This document shows, piece after piece, positions 12,007 through 21,301 of a stretch of 36,547 bases of DNA (the stretch's first letter is position 1; every line of letters starts with the position of its first letter). A model generated the notes under the pieces. It was not told the DNA's origin. It worked only from the letters and a program-made list of their open reading frames with translations, and did no database searches. This DNA comes from an uncultured Succinatimonas sp. (GTDB lineage: Bacteria > Pseudomonadota > Gammaproteobacteria > Enterobacterales > Succinivibrionaceae). A program made the translations under genes and the position numbers. The DNA lies in NCBI GenBank assembly GCA_905201175.1, contig CAJKNC010000005.1, forward strand, positions 1-36,547, given 5' to 3'.

Positions 12007-12753
12007 TTATTTTTGTTTAATTCTTAAGGCTCCGTACATGCCAGCTCCGACAATGCCGGCTAAGTTCAGCATCTGTGCCGGCTTTATGTTTAGATCGCTA
12101 TTTAAAACTTCTGCATATTTTTCAAATTTTTTAGAAGCGCCGCCTCCAAGTACAATCAGATCTGGTTGTAAAAGAAATGATACATACTCTAAATATTCAT
12201 TTAAGCGTTTGCCCCATTCTTTCCATTTGATGTTTTCGCGTTCTTTTACAGCTCCTGAGCAATAACGCTCAGCACTGTCTCCATGGAAAATAAGGTGTCC
12301 TAATTCAGTATTAGGACAGAAGGTTCCATTGACGAATAGGCAGGAGCCAATACCTGTACCTAAAGTTAAGAACAATACTGTACCTGGAACATCTTTAGCC
12401 GCGCCGAAATAAAATTCCGCTAAAGCCGCTACATCAGCATCATTAGCAACATAGACCTGTCTGCCTAAACGCTTAGAGAATAATTCTTCTACAGGAATAT
12501 TTATCCAAGATTTGTCTATGTTAGCGGCAGTTTTTACAATTCCATGTATGACACGCGAAGGAAAGCCGCAGGCAATCGGGCCATCAAAGCCAATTTGATT
12601 TACTAATTGACAGACAGTATCTGCAATAGCGTCTGGAGTTGCCGGCTGAGGAGTTAACAAGCGTATTCTTTCGGTTTTTAGTTCACCTGTGGAGGTATCT
12701 ACAACAGCTCCTTTAATGCCAGTTCCGCCGATATCAAGTCCCAGAATCTCCAT
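12007..12753 (-). CDS. ppgK: ROK-family glucokinase, polyphosphate-glucokinase type
   Basis: This 248-residue protein begins with the phosphate-binding motif LDIGGTGIKGAVVD and contains VANDADVAALAEF and LTLGTGIGSCLF. The stretch TELGHLIFHGDSAERYCSGA, the pattern WGKRLNEYL and PDLIVLGGGASKK are typical of polyphosphate glucokinases. Those enzymes phosphorylate glucose with polyphosphate or ATP and lack the ROK zinc motif CXCGXXGCXE, which is also missing here. It lies alone, with operator-like dyads in the 277-nt gap upstream. The ROK kinase call is firm. Use of polyphosphate is inferred from family resemblance. Confidence 0.85.
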   Translation of the reverse strand: MEILGLDIGGTGIKGAVVDTSTGELKTERIRLLTPQPATPDAIADTVCQLVNQIGFDGPIACGFPSRVIHGIVKTAANIDKSWINIPVEELFSKRLGRQVYVANDADVAALAEFYFGAAKDVPGTVLFLTLGTGIGSCLFVNGTFCPNTELGHLIFHGDSAERYCSGAVKERENIKWKEWGKRLNEYLEYVSFLLQPDLIVLGGGASKKFEKYAEVLNSDLNIKPAQMLNLAGIVGAGMYGALRIKQK

Positions 12754-12888
12754 GTTTACCTCTAATTAAAAATCTATATTTAGATATATTAACAGACTTT
12801 TTTTTATCTAAAGTTAAATATCCTTAGGCTTAAATCACATTTTTAGGTATCTTTTCGAACTTAACTTATGCAAGTTGCTTAAATAAAT

Positions 12889-12904
12889 TTTAAGCTTGCT
12901 TAAA
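12889..12904. promoter_or_regulatory. Operator-like dyad 1 in the ppgK-nnr gap
   Basis: TTTAAGCTTGCTTAAA has 7-bp perfect arms around TT. An earlier TTGCTTAAA at about 12876 repeats the right-hand part. The dyad lies in the divergent promoter region 12754-13030. A regulator site is inferred from symmetry and position only. Confidence 0.35.
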
Positions 12905-12932
12905 GGATGTACTTTGCTTTGATATATGAATG

Positions 12933-12969
12933 TGCAAATTTGCAACTTTTATATAAGCATATGCTTATA
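12933..12969. promoter_or_regulatory. Operator-like dyads 2 and 3 in the ppgK-nnr gap
   Basis: TGCAAATTTGCA (12933-12944) and TATAAGCATATGCTTATA (12952-12969) are perfect palindromes of 12 and 18 bp. Their centres are 22 bp apart, close to two helical turns. The second shares the half-site AAGC...GCTT with dyad 1 at 12889. They lie about 60-100 nt before nnr and about 180-215 nt before ppgK. The regulator is unknown. Confidence 0.4.
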
Positions 12970-13030
12970 AGAATTGAGTAAATTTGTTGGAGCATCTGAT
13001 ATTATTATAAAAATAATGATGAGGTGAAAT

Positions 13031-14545
13031 ATGCAACAGCTTCCGCAGCAGGTCTTCACAAGTGCTGAGGTCCGTTATATAGAACAGGTACATGCTAAAA
13101 GTCATAATGGTCATTGCTATGATTTGATGGAAAAGGCCGGTCATAGTGTTTTCAGCCATATTTTAAAAGATTTTCCGCATCCAAGAGAGGTGTGGATTTT
13201 CTGTGGTCGCGGTAATAATGGCGGCGACGGTTATGTAGTTGCTTTATGTTTAATTGAAAAAGGCATAAATCATCGCGTTTTTGCTTCTGGCAGGCCGCAT
13301 GAAGGCTCTGAAGCATGTATTGCTTTTGAGTATTATCAGTCAAGAGGAGGCAAGGTAGAGTTTGCTTTACCTCAAGAAGGTTCACCAGAAGTAATAGTGG
13401 ATGCTCTTTTAGGTACTGGTATCAAGAGTGCTCCTAAAGCAGATGCTGCTGAATGGATTTTATTTATCAATGATCTTCAGGGCTATAAAATTGCAATTGA
13501 TGTTCCGTCAGGAGTAATGGCTGACACAGGCTTTGTTCCAGGAAATTGCGTTAAGGCAGATAAAACTGTCTGTATGCTTGCGTTAAAGCCAGGTCTTTTG
13601 ACAGCAGATGCGGTTGATTATACAGGAGAGCTGTGTTTTGAAAGTTTGGGAGTAAACGTTTTGCCATTTTATGGACAAAAGCTTTTAAATGGTAATCAGT
13701 CTATCCCATATCAGCGCCTAGGATATGAAAATATAGTTCAAGAGCTGCCTGTACGCGTACCTTCGAGCAATAAAGGAGATAGTGGCAAAGTTCTGTTGAT
13801 TGCAGGAGCCTTCGGCATGGGTGGAGCAGCCGCTATTTGCGGAGTCGGCGCTCTACGTGCAGGAGCTGGTTTGGTAAAAATTGCGACAGATCCGGATAAT
13901 GTTAGTGCTATCAATGCATTGAGACCTGAATTGATGACGCTTAATATGCATGATGAGGAAGCTTTAAGCCGTGCAATTTGCTGGGCTGATGTAATTGCTA
14001 TAGGGCCTGGATTAGGTAAAAGTCCAGAAGCTTGTGCTGTTTTGCACAGCTTAGATGGTGTACGTAAGCCTATTATCGCTGATGCAGATGCGCTAAATTT
14101 GATTGCAGAAGGAGAGTTTATTCAATCTGAACGTTTAATTATTACTCCTCATCCTGCTGAAGCTGGCAGACTTTTGCACATAAGTGCTCAAGAGGTAAAT
14201 CAAGATAGGTTTACTGCGGCTTTTAATTTACATCAGCGTTTCGGCGGCGTAGTACTGCTAAAGGGCGCAGGTACAGTTATTTATGACGGCAGGCGGTTTA
14301 CAATTATTTCTGAAGGTTCCCCTGCTATGGCTGCTGGGGGTATGGGTGATTTATTAACCGGCATGATTGCAGCATTATTGGCGCAGGGATTAAGTTTAAA
14401 TTTAGCAACAGTATGCGCGTCTGTAATTCACGGCCGAGCAGGCGAATTATCTGCAATGAAAAATGGCATTATCGGCACACTGCCTTTAGATCTGTGCCCT
14501 TATATTAGGAAACTTGTAAATGGCATCATTGACTTTAAATCTTAA
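13031..14545 (+). CDS. nnr: Bifunctional NAD(P)HX epimerase/dehydratase
   Basis: This 504-residue protein (YjeF family) repairs hydrated NADH and NADPH. The N-terminal epimerase domain (about 1-215) carries CGRGNNGGDGYVVA, DALLGTGIKSAP and IDVPSGVMADTG. The C-terminal dehydratase domain (about 230-500) carries GKVLLIAGAFGMGGAA, AIGPGLGKSPE, ITPHPAEAGRLL and AAGGMGDLLTGMIAALL. GAGGTG upstream supports the ATG. It opens the long + strand block, and tsaE starts inside its last 26 nt. The nnr-tsaE order is conserved in gammaproteobacteria. Confidence 0.96.
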   Translation: MQQLPQQVFTSAEVRYIEQVHAKSHNGHCYDLMEKAGHSVFSHILKDFPHPREVWIFCGRGNNGGDGYVVALCLIEKGINHRVFASGRPHEGSEACIAFEYYQSRGGKVEFALPQEGSPEVIVDALLGTGIKSAPKADAAEWILFINDLQGYKIAIDVPSGVMADTGFVPGNCVKADKTVCMLALKPGLLTADAVDYTGELCFESLGVNVLPFYGQKLLNGNQSIPYQRLGYENIVQELPVRVPSSNKGDSGKVLLIAGAFGMGGAAAICGVGALRAGAGLVKIATDPDNVSAINALRPELMTLNMHDEEALSRAICWADVIAIGPGLGKSPEACAVLHSLDGVRKPIIADADALNLIAEGEFIQSERLIITPHPAEAGRLLHISAQEVNQDRFTAAFNLHQRFGGVVLLKGAGTVIYDGRRFTIISEGSPAMAAGGMGDLLTGMIAALLAQGLSLNLATVCASVIHGRAGELSAMKNGIIGTLPLDLCPYIRKLVNGIIDFKS

Positions 14546-15008
14546 AGGACAGGAACAAACTGAGCTTTTGGGCGCTATTTGTGCTAAGATCATAACTTCT
14601 CTAAGCCAAAAGCTAGATCAAGCTGTTTGTGTATATTTGGATGGAGATTTAGGTGCTGGAAAAACTACTTTTTCACGCGGCTTTATTAAGGCCTGCGGCT
14701 ATAATGGAGTAGTTCGTTCTCCTACTTATACCCTAGTTGAGAGCTATGAATTCCCGAGCTATAAAATCTATCATTTTGATTTATATAGACTTTTAGATCC
14801 AGAAGAACTTGAATACATGGGTATTCGCGATTATTTTTCTAAGTCTGCGGTGTGTTTAATTGAATGGCCTCAAAAGGCTTGCGGCTATATTCCTAAAAGC
14901 GATATAAAAATCACTTTTGATTACGCTCAGCATCAGCGTCGTGTTGTGATAGAATCAAGTTTACTCACCGATGACAACATGCAAGCTATAAACACTAAAT
15001 TTCAATGA
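14520..15008 (+). CDS. tsaE: tRNA t6A biosynthesis ATPase TsaE
   Basis: This 162-residue P-loop protein works with TsaB and TsaD to make threonylcarbamoyl-adenosine at position 37 of ANN-decoding tRNAs. Walker A GDLGAGKTT lies at 42-50. RSPTYTLVESYE and the YHFDLYRL motif are family hallmarks, and CLIEWPQKA is the usual C-terminal motif. AGGAAA upstream fits this ATG, which lies 26 nt inside nnr, so translation is probably coupled. The stop overlaps the amidase start by 4 nt (ATGA). Confidence 0.96.
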   Translation: MASLTLNLKGQEQTELLGAICAKIITSLSQKLDQAVCVYLDGDLGAGKTTFSRGFIKACGYNGVVRSPTYTLVESYEFPSYKIYHFDLYRLLDPEELEYMGIRDYFSKSAVCLIEWPQKACGYIPKSDIKITFDYAQHQRRVVIESSLLTDDNMQAINTKFQ

Positions 15009-16585
15009 AATTATTCTTATCTGAAATTATTAAGTCTTTTTTGTGCATTGTTATGTGTACATCAATTTCAGTAGCCAGCGCGACTGAAATTAAGGCACTG
15101 CGTTCTTACGTTAATACAGATAAAACGCGCATAGTTATAGATGTTGATAAAAAACCTGTATATACCACAGCATTGAGTTATAAAAGTTTTAATATACGTA
15201 TTAAGAATTTAAACAATGCTAAAAATGCTCCGCAAAAAATAAGTTTTAATGATAAATCATGCTTAATGTCATTTGATAGAGCTTTAGATGGCAATGATGT
15301 TCGTTACCTGTTTTCCCGCGGAAGCTGCGGCGAGCCAGAATATTTTCTTCTGGAGCCACAAAAGGGAACAGATAACTATAGGATTGTTATAGATTTTCCG
15401 CATAGCGGCAGCGGCAATACCGCTATTGCACAAAGCTCAGATACTCGTTCTTTGCAAGAACAGGAGCGAGATTTATTTATAGCTTGCAGTACTGCAGGGA
15501 AAGATGGCCTGCGGACAATGACTAAAGAGCAAGCTGATAATTATTCAAAAAAGCTTGCTAAGCTGCGCGAAGATTATGCGCAGCAGACAGTAGCGCAGCA
15601 AAAAGCTCAGGCAAAGCGACAGGCGCAGAATTTAGATAGTGAAACAGTGTCTGAAGCTAAGGCTCCTCCTTCTCCCGTACAGGCTATGCCGATAGCGAAG
15701 CCTTTTATTATTGCTATAGACGCAGGTCATGGCGGTAAGGATCCTGGAGCTATAGGCGGAAGAGGCGTGCGAGAGAAAAATGTGACTTTAGCAATTTCTC
15801 AGGCTTTAGCTAAATATATTAATTCTAATCCTAAATTCAGAAGCGTTTTGACTCGCAATAAAGATGTATTTTTATCTTTAGATGCTAGATCTGAGATTGC
15901 GCGTAAACGTAAAGCTGACTTATTGATCTCAATTCATGCCGATAGCGTGGCCTCAAAGAGCTCTTCAGCTCGAGGGGTCTCTGTTTGGGTTTTATCCGAA
16001 AATAGGGCTACCAGAGAAAACGGCAAGATATTAAAAAATAAGCAGTCTGATAAGCTCTTAGGAGGAGCAAGCGAAGTTTTGGAGCAAAGTGTCGGCAACC
16101 CTTATTTAGCCGCTACCATTTTAGATATGTCCTCAACTAATACTCGTTCTGAAGGATATTTGTTAGGAACAGAAATTTTAAAAAAATTAGGAAATTTTAC
16201 TCATGTAAAGAAGAAGACCCCCGTGCATGCATCATTAGCTGTATTAAAAGCACCGGATATTCCGTCTTTATTAGTAGAGACAGGATATCTGTCTAATCGT
16301 TATGAAGAAATTCAATTAAATCAGCCCAATTATCAAAAACAGATTGCCTACCATATTTATCAGGGTATTAAGTCATATTATGAAAAATATCCTGCAAAAA
16401 AATTGCAATCGCGCGTTGAGTCTGCAGCGCGATCTCGATCTAGCGGTAAATCAGTGGTAGTAAAAGCAGGTGATTCTTTATCTGCTATTGCAACCCGCTA
16501 TAAGACTTCTGTAAAAGAAATTAAAAGAGTTAATGCTTTAACAACTAATGTAATTCATAAAGGGCAAACTTTATATTTACCATGA
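15005..16585 (+). CDS. amiB: N-acetylmuramoyl-L-alanine amidase (AmiB type, LysM)
   Basis: This 526-residue periplasmic zinc amidase splits septal murein during daughter-cell separation. A signal peptide (1-26, ending SVASA) precedes an AMIN targeting domain (about 27-130). A charged Q/A-rich linker follows to about 228. The amidase_3 domain starts near 233 with IAIDAGHGGKDPGAIG, then GVREKNVTLAI, SIHADS and the late ETGYLSN; the two His and the Glu ligands are visible. One LysM repeat ends the protein, starting VVKAGDSLSAIATRYKTS. The start overlaps tsaE and the stop overlaps mutL, each by 4 nt. Confidence 0.94.
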   Translation: MKLFLSEIIKSFLCIVMCTSISVASATEIKALRSYVNTDKTRIVIDVDKKPVYTTALSYKSFNIRIKNLNNAKNAPQKISFNDKSCLMSFDRALDGNDVRYLFSRGSCGEPEYFLLEPQKGTDNYRIVIDFPHSGSGNTAIAQSSDTRSLQEQERDLFIACSTAGKDGLRTMTKEQADNYSKKLAKLREDYAQQTVAQQKAQAKRQAQNLDSETVSEAKAPPSPVQAMPIAKPFIIAIDAGHGGKDPGAIGGRGVREKNVTLAISQALAKYINSNPKFRSVLTRNKDVFLSLDARSEIARKRKADLLISIHADSVASKSSSARGVSVWVLSENRATRENGKILKNKQSDKLLGGASEVLEQSVGNPYLAATILDMSSTNTRSEGYLLGTEILKKLGNFTHVKKKTPVHASLAVLKAPDIPSLLVETGYLSNRYEEIQLNQPNYQKQIAYHIYQGIKSYYEKYPAKKLQSRVESAARSRSSGKSVVVKAGDSLSAIATRYKTSVKEIKRVNALTTNVIHKGQTLYLP

Positions 16586-18429
16586 CCATTAGAAGATTAT
16601 CTGTACAGCTTGCAAATCAAATTGCAGCTGGAGAAGTAGTGGAAAGACCAGCATCGGTTGTTAAGGAATTATTGGAAAATGCTGTAGATGCCGGCGGAAA
16701 AAAAATTACTTTAGAAATAAAGGGGGCGGGAAGACAGCTTATTCGCGTACGTGATGATGGCGCAGGTATACCTAAGGATGAACTGGCATTGGCTTTAGCT
16801 CCGCATGCAACCTCAAAAATTTCTACTTTTGATGATTTAAATGCCATTACAACTTTAGGTTTCAGAGGCGAAGCTTTAGCGTCAATAGCTTCTGTTTCAA
16901 AACTTACTCTGACTTCAAAGGTTAGGGAAGCTGACAATGCATATAGCGTATATGTTGAAGGCCCTGAGCAGATAAGCAAAATATTTCCTGCGGCCCATTT
17001 GGATGGTACTACGGTTGAGGTAAGTGAGCTTTTTTTTAATACCCCTGCAAGAAGACGTTTTTTAAAGTCTGATCGTTCGGAGATGCTTAAAATCAGAGAT
17101 GTCTTTACTAGATGCGCTCTAGCTAATCCTCATTTGGGGTTTGAGCTGATAAGTGAAGGCAAAAGTTTATGTAAGGTCAATGCAGCAGTAGATGAAAGCT
17201 CAAAGATGCGAAGATTATCTAAGCTTTTAGGTCCAGAATTCGAACGCGAAGGCATTATTATTCATGGGGAACATCCAGCTCTAGAGATAGAGGGCATTCT
17301 GCTGTCAGCTCCGCCTGCTTTTGCTCAGGTGCAGGAGCTTGTTTATATTTTCTTGAATGGGCGTGCTGTTGCAGACAGAATGTTAAGTCATGCTCTCAAA
17401 GAAGGTTTTTTTGAAAGCTATCACCGCAATGTGCCTGTAAGAGCTGTGGTGTATTTACGGTGTGACCCTCATGAAGTGGATGTAAATGTTCATCCTCGAA
17501 AAGATGAAGTGCGTTTTCATAATACTGCTCAAGTTCATGATATTTTCGTGCAAAGTATTATAAATTCCTTAAGCCGCTGTCTCGATAATGCTGCTTTAGC
17601 GGAAAATTTGGGAATTAGCGAGATAAAAGCTCCAGAAAGCTTGCCTGCTTTCCCAAGCGGAGTAAGCGCAAAGACCGTAATTTCTGAGGAGGCTCATGAG
17701 GGGGATTTAGCTCTTAAGCCAGTAAAAAAAGCTTTAGCCGCTGCACCAATGCAGGAGCGTTTTTTCAAAAAGGCGCAGGAAGCTGTAATTAGAGCGCAGG
17801 ACAGTACATACGCCAGCATAAATCATGTGCATAATTTAGCTGATATAGATGTTTCAAGTTCAGCATTAAAGTCTGGTTTGATAGTTTTAGATGAGCCTGT
17901 TTGCGGCGCAAGCTTGGTTCTATTTGATAAGAGGCTGTTTTTAGTTAAAACTGAAAGCCTGTTAAATAAGATTAGAATTTCAGATTATATGCAGGCTGTT
18001 TTAAATAATAATGTTAAGACCTCTCCTATGCTTGTACCTTTTGCCGTCAAATTAGGACCTTTGCAGCTTAAAGCTTTGAAAGATGCTAAAGAGATTGCCG
18101 AACGTTGCGGATTTAACATAGATTTAAGCCGTACTATAGTATCATTAAAGTCTATACCTGAGGTTATTCGCAGCTGTGATTTAGCTAATTTAGCCCCTAA
18201 TGCTTTAACAGTAATAGCTGCAGCTAAAGAAGATTTAAGCAAGGGTATCTGTCCTATGCAATTAGCAGATTTGATAGCTAAAGCTTCTTCTCCGATAGTT
18301 TTAACCCAAAATAAAATCCAGGAACTTTTAGATAGATTAGAATCCTTAGATGACTTATTGTCTTTAGGTGAAGATTGTCAGGAAGTGCCGATTAAACGCT
18401 TAGCTAAGGAATTTTTAGGAAAAGCTTGA
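16582..18429 (+). CDS. mutL: DNA mismatch repair protein MutL
   Basis: This 615-residue protein is the same length as E. coli MutL. The N-terminal GHKL ATPase has IAAGEVVERPASVVKELLEN, DDGAGI, HATSKI and LGFRGEALASI. The DNA-binding lobe includes FFNTPARRRFLKS and VDVNVHPRKDEVRFH. The C-terminal dimerisation domain lacks DQHA(X)2E(X)4E, so this is a non-nuclease MutL of the kind that works with MutH. The C-terminus also lacks the usual CPHGRP motif and ends in a charged helix, so the tail is divergent. It overlaps amiB by 4 nt and abuts miaA. Confidence 0.96.
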   Translation: MTIRRLSVQLANQIAAGEVVERPASVVKELLENAVDAGGKKITLEIKGAGRQLIRVRDDGAGIPKDELALALAPHATSKISTFDDLNAITTLGFRGEALASIASVSKLTLTSKVREADNAYSVYVEGPEQISKIFPAAHLDGTTVEVSELFFNTPARRRFLKSDRSEMLKIRDVFTRCALANPHLGFELISEGKSLCKVNAAVDESSKMRRLSKLLGPEFEREGIIIHGEHPALEIEGILLSAPPAFAQVQELVYIFLNGRAVADRMLSHALKEGFFESYHRNVPVRAVVYLRCDPHEVDVNVHPRKDEVRFHNTAQVHDIFVQSIINSLSRCLDNAALAENLGISEIKAPESLPAFPSGVSAKTVISEEAHEGDLALKPVKKALAAAPMQERFFKKAQEAVIRAQDSTYASINHVHNLADIDVSSSALKSGLIVLDEPVCGASLVLFDKRLFLVKTESLLNKIRISDYMQAVLNNNVKTSPMLVPFAVKLGPLQLKALKDAKEIAERCGFNIDLSRTIVSLKSIPEVIRSCDLANLAPNALTVIAAAKEDLSKGICPMQLADLIAKASSPIVLTQNKIQELLDRLESLDDLLSLGEDCQEVPIKRLAKEFLGKA

Positions 18430-19385
18430 TGTTCGCTTTAGTAATATTAGGTCCCACAGCTTCAGGTAAAACCTCTTTAGCGATTGCTTTAAGCAGGTAT
18501 TTGCGCTGTGAAATTATAAGTTTGGACTCAGCCTTAGTTTACAAAGGCATGAATATAGGATCAGCTAAACCGACGAAAGAAGAACTATCTTTAGTCAGAC
18601 ACCATTTAATTGATATTTGCGATCCTAAAGATAGTTACAGTGCAGCCGATTTTAGAACAGATTGTATTATTAAGGTAGAGGAAATTACGCAAAGGGGAGC
18701 TTTGCCTATTATTTGTGGCGGTACTATGATGTACTATAAGGCCTTAGTTGATGGCTTATCTCCTCTGCCGCCAACAGATGATAAGATTCGTGCAGAAGTT
18801 TTAGCCGAAGCTTCGAGAATTGGCTGGCCTCTAATGCATGAAAAGCTCAAAGAAATTGATCCTAAAAGTTATTTGCGCTTAAATCCTAATGATAAGCAAA
18901 GAATTTCGCGGGCTTTAGAAGTTTATTATCAAACTGGGCGAAGTATGAGCTCTTTTTTTGATGAGCAGCCTAAGGAAGCGTGTCCTTTTGAACGTTTTGA
19001 ATGTATCTTATTACCCAAAAATGATGATAGGTCAGCTCTGCGAGACTCAATTAGGCTGCGTTTTAAGCAAATGCTCGAGCAAGGTTTTGTAGAAGAGGTC
19101 AGAACGTTAAAGAATAGGGGAGATTTAAATTTAAATATGCCTTCAATGCGCAGCGTCGGCTATAGACAGATTTGGGAATACCTTGAAGGAAAATATGATT
19201 TTGAAACTATGCAGGAATTGGCAATTCATGCGACTGCTCATTTGGCAAAACATCAAATGACCTGGCTAAGAGGTGCTTTGGCTAATTCAAGCGGTAATAA
19301 ATTACGCCTTGATATTGGTGATATAAATAATTTACAGAAAATCTTAACTGCTATAAATCCATATGTGAAAGAATTTATAATTTAA
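18429..19385 (+). CDS. miaA: tRNA dimethylallyltransferase
   Basis: This 318-residue enzyme adds dimethylallyl to A37 of tRNAs that read UNN codons. Walker A GPTASGKT lies at 8-15. ISLDSALVYKGMNIGSAKPT holds the conserved Asp, HHLIDICDP and YSAADFR follow, and GGTMMYYKAL is the pyrophosphate-binding motif. MRSVGYRQIWEYLEG lies near the end. I start at the ATG at 18429, which shares one base with the mutL stop (TGATG) and has AGGAAAAG upstream. A TTG three bases earlier is less likely. In E. coli this gene precedes hfq, as it does here. Confidence 0.95.
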   Translation: MFALVILGPTASGKTSLAIALSRYLRCEIISLDSALVYKGMNIGSAKPTKEELSLVRHHLIDICDPKDSYSAADFRTDCIIKVEEITQRGALPIICGGTMMYYKALVDGLSPLPPTDDKIRAEVLAEASRIGWPLMHEKLKEIDPKSYLRLNPNDKQRISRALEVYYQTGRSMSSFFDEQPKEACPFERFECILLPKNDDRSALRDSIRLRFKQMLEQGFVEEVRTLKNRGDLNLNMPSMRSVGYRQIWEYLEGKYDFETMQELAIHATAHLAKHQMTWLRGALANSSGNKLRLDIGDINNLQKILTAINPYVKEFII

Positions 19386-19679
19386 TATTTAAGCAGTTTT
19401 CGTGTAAATCATGGTTCTGATTTGTTATTAGTAACTATCGATTATTATTTTTTTTATCATTAACTGATATAGGCTGAATTTTGACTTTTCTTTTTGCTAG
19501 AATGAAGAATCATATAGATATTTATGATAGCAATACTTGAAAATCAAAAAATAGGTTAAACCTTTTTTTGCTGATTGAATAGTTGTTTTGACTATGACGA
19601 CAGTTGAAGCCTTTAAAAGTTTTTAGCTTTAGTTAAGAATTAGCTTCCTGTTACAAATAAAATTAAAAATGGAATAATT
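19386..19679 (+). other. AT-rich gap before hfq
   Basis: These 294 nt contain no gene that I can support. Several -35-like TTGAC motifs occur, for example at 19482 and 19589, but none is followed by a good -10 box at 16-18 nt. A promoter for hfq is likely by position. GGAATAA just before 19680 is the hfq ribosome site. Confidence 0.4.
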
Positions 19680-19928
19680 ATGGCAAAGCTTCAATCTCTA
19701 CAAGATCCTTTCTTAAATGCTCTGCGTAAGGAACGTATCTTAGTCTCCATCTACCTTGTTAATGGAATTAAGTTGCAAGGTCAAATAGAATCTTTCGATC
19801 AATTTGTGGTATTGCTTAAAAATCAAGTCAATCAAATGGTTTATAAACATGCCATTTCTACTATTGTTCCGGTTCGAGCAGTAAATCTGCCTCAGCTTGA
19901 GGAAGATAGGGAAGAAAATGAAGCCTAA
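19680..19928 (+). CDS. hfq: RNA chaperone Hfq
   Basis: This 82-residue Sm-like protein forms a hexameric ring that pairs small RNAs with mRNAs. Both Sm motifs are visible: SLQDPFLNALRKERILVSIY through NGIKLQGQIESFDQFVVLL (Sm1), and QMVYKHAISTIVPVR (Sm2). The key residues Q8-type, Y/F and the YKH motif are intact. The C-terminal tail is short and acidic (EEDREENEA) compared with the 102-residue E. coli protein. hflX starts 7 nt downstream, as in other gammaproteobacteria. Confidence 0.98.
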   Translation: MAKLQSLQDPFLNALRKERILVSIYLVNGIKLQGQIESFDQFVVLLKNQVNQMVYKHAISTIVPVRAVNLPQLEEDREENEA

Positions 19929-19935
19929 TTTTTAG

Positions 19936-21297
19936 ATGAGTATAGATAGGCTAATGCCGGATAATTCTAATAATCAGTTATTAGGCGCTACTGTACTTGT
20001 TCATGTTGAGTTGCCTGCTGAAGAAAATCAAGAAGATTTAGAGGAACTAAAGCGACTGGTGGAATCAGCAGGCGGTGTGGCTTGTGAAACCTTTATTTGT
20101 CGCCGTGAGGCGCCAGATCCTAGTTCTTTTATTGGATCAGGTAAGGTGTTGGAGGTGGCAGCAGCAGTTAATGCCACTGAAGCCAAGACAGTCGTCTTTA
20201 ATAGTAAATTAAGTCCAGCTCAGGAACGCAATTTAGAGAAAGCCTTTTCTGTAAGGGTAATGGATCGAATTGCCTTAATTTTGTTAATTTTTGCGCAGAG
20301 AGCGCGTACTTATGAAGGTAAACTTCAGGTAGAGCTGGCGCAATTACAATATGAGCAGGCTCGCTTAGTGCGCGGATGGACCCATCTTGAACGTCAAAAG
20401 GGTGGTTTTGGTTTACGCGGCGGACCTGGTGAGACTCAGATTGAGCTAGATAGGCGAGCTTTACGAGAGCGTATTGCAATTATTAAGCGCGATCTGGAAA
20501 TCGTTGCAAGGCGGCGTGAGCAAAATCGCAATCTTCGCCGGCGTAATTCTATAAATGTTGTTTCATTTGTAGGTTATACCAATGCAGGCAAATCTACTCT
20601 TTTTAATCGTTTATGTGGAAGTGATGTTTACGCTGCAGATCAGTTATTTGCAACATTAGATCCAACTTTAAGGACAGTTAATTTAAAAAGCGTAGGCAAG
20701 ACAGTTTTTGCAGATACGGTAGGCTTTATTCGCCATTTGCCTCATGATCTTATAGCTGCTTTCCGTTCTACCTTGGAAGAGACAGCTCAGGCTGACCTTT
20801 TATTGCATGTTGTTGATGCTTCAGATCCGCGTAAAGAAGACAATATTAAAGCTGTGGATGAGGTCTTAAAACAAGTAGGGGCCGCACAAGTTAAAACTCT
20901 TATTGTATATAATAAGAGTGATTTGGTAGCAGATAGTAAATTTGAGGTGGTGCGCGATGAAAATGGCTTACCTACTCGTGTTTACGTCAGCGCAAAGACT
21001 GGAGAAGGTCTTGAAAATCTTTTAGACTGTGTATCTGAGATTCTTTGTGATAACTTATGTTCCTTTGAGGTGGTTATTCCTCCCTCTGAGGGTAAACTTA
21101 GAGCTTTTCTTTATGCAGCTTCAGCTGTAAATAGCGAAAGTTATGATGATAATGGATGTATTCATCTGCAATTATCAATGCCTGCTGTAGAGTGTGCCCG
21201 TATTGATAAGCAGACTTCAGGGGCATTATCGCGAACTTGTATAGAGAAAAAGCTGCCTTGGATTGAAGAAGAATTTGATTTTGATTCGGTTGAATAG
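19936..21297 (+). CDS. hflX: Ribosome-associated GTPase HflX
   Basis: This 453-residue OBG-HflX GTPase splits stalled or heat-damaged ribosomes. The N-terminal domain has PDPSSFIGSGKVLE and the RGGPGETQIELDRR motif before a basic coiled-coil. The G domain starts near residue 213 with VGYTNAGKST, followed by TVGFIRHLPHDLIAAFRSTLEE and YNKSD (G4). The ATG at 19936 has no strong ribosome site and follows hfq by 7 nt, so coupling to hfq is likely. A later ATG at 19954 is the alternative start. Confidence 0.95.
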   Translation: MSIDRLMPDNSNNQLLGATVLVHVELPAEENQEDLEELKRLVESAGGVACETFICRREAPDPSSFIGSGKVLEVAAAVNATEAKTVVFNSKLSPAQERNLEKAFSVRVMDRIALILLIFAQRARTYEGKLQVELAQLQYEQARLVRGWTHLERQKGGFGLRGGPGETQIELDRRALRERIAIIKRDLEIVARRREQNRNLRRRNSINVVSFVGYTNAGKSTLFNRLCGSDVYAADQLFATLDPTLRTVNLKSVGKTVFADTVGFIRHLPHDLIAAFRSTLEETAQADLLLHVVDASDPRKEDNIKAVDEVLKQVGAAQVKTLIVYNKSDLVADSKFEVVRDENGLPTRVYVSAKTGEGLENLLDCVSEILCDNLCSFEVVIPPSEGKLRAFLYAASAVNSESYDDNGCIHLQLSMPAVECARIDKQTSGALSRTCIEKKLPWIEEEFDFDSVE

Positions 21298-21301
21298 AAT
21301 T

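Noticed and set aside
21263..21301. hflK start inside hflX
   Set aside because: It would add an unconserved basic stretch. Homologues begin close to the WNAPG segment.
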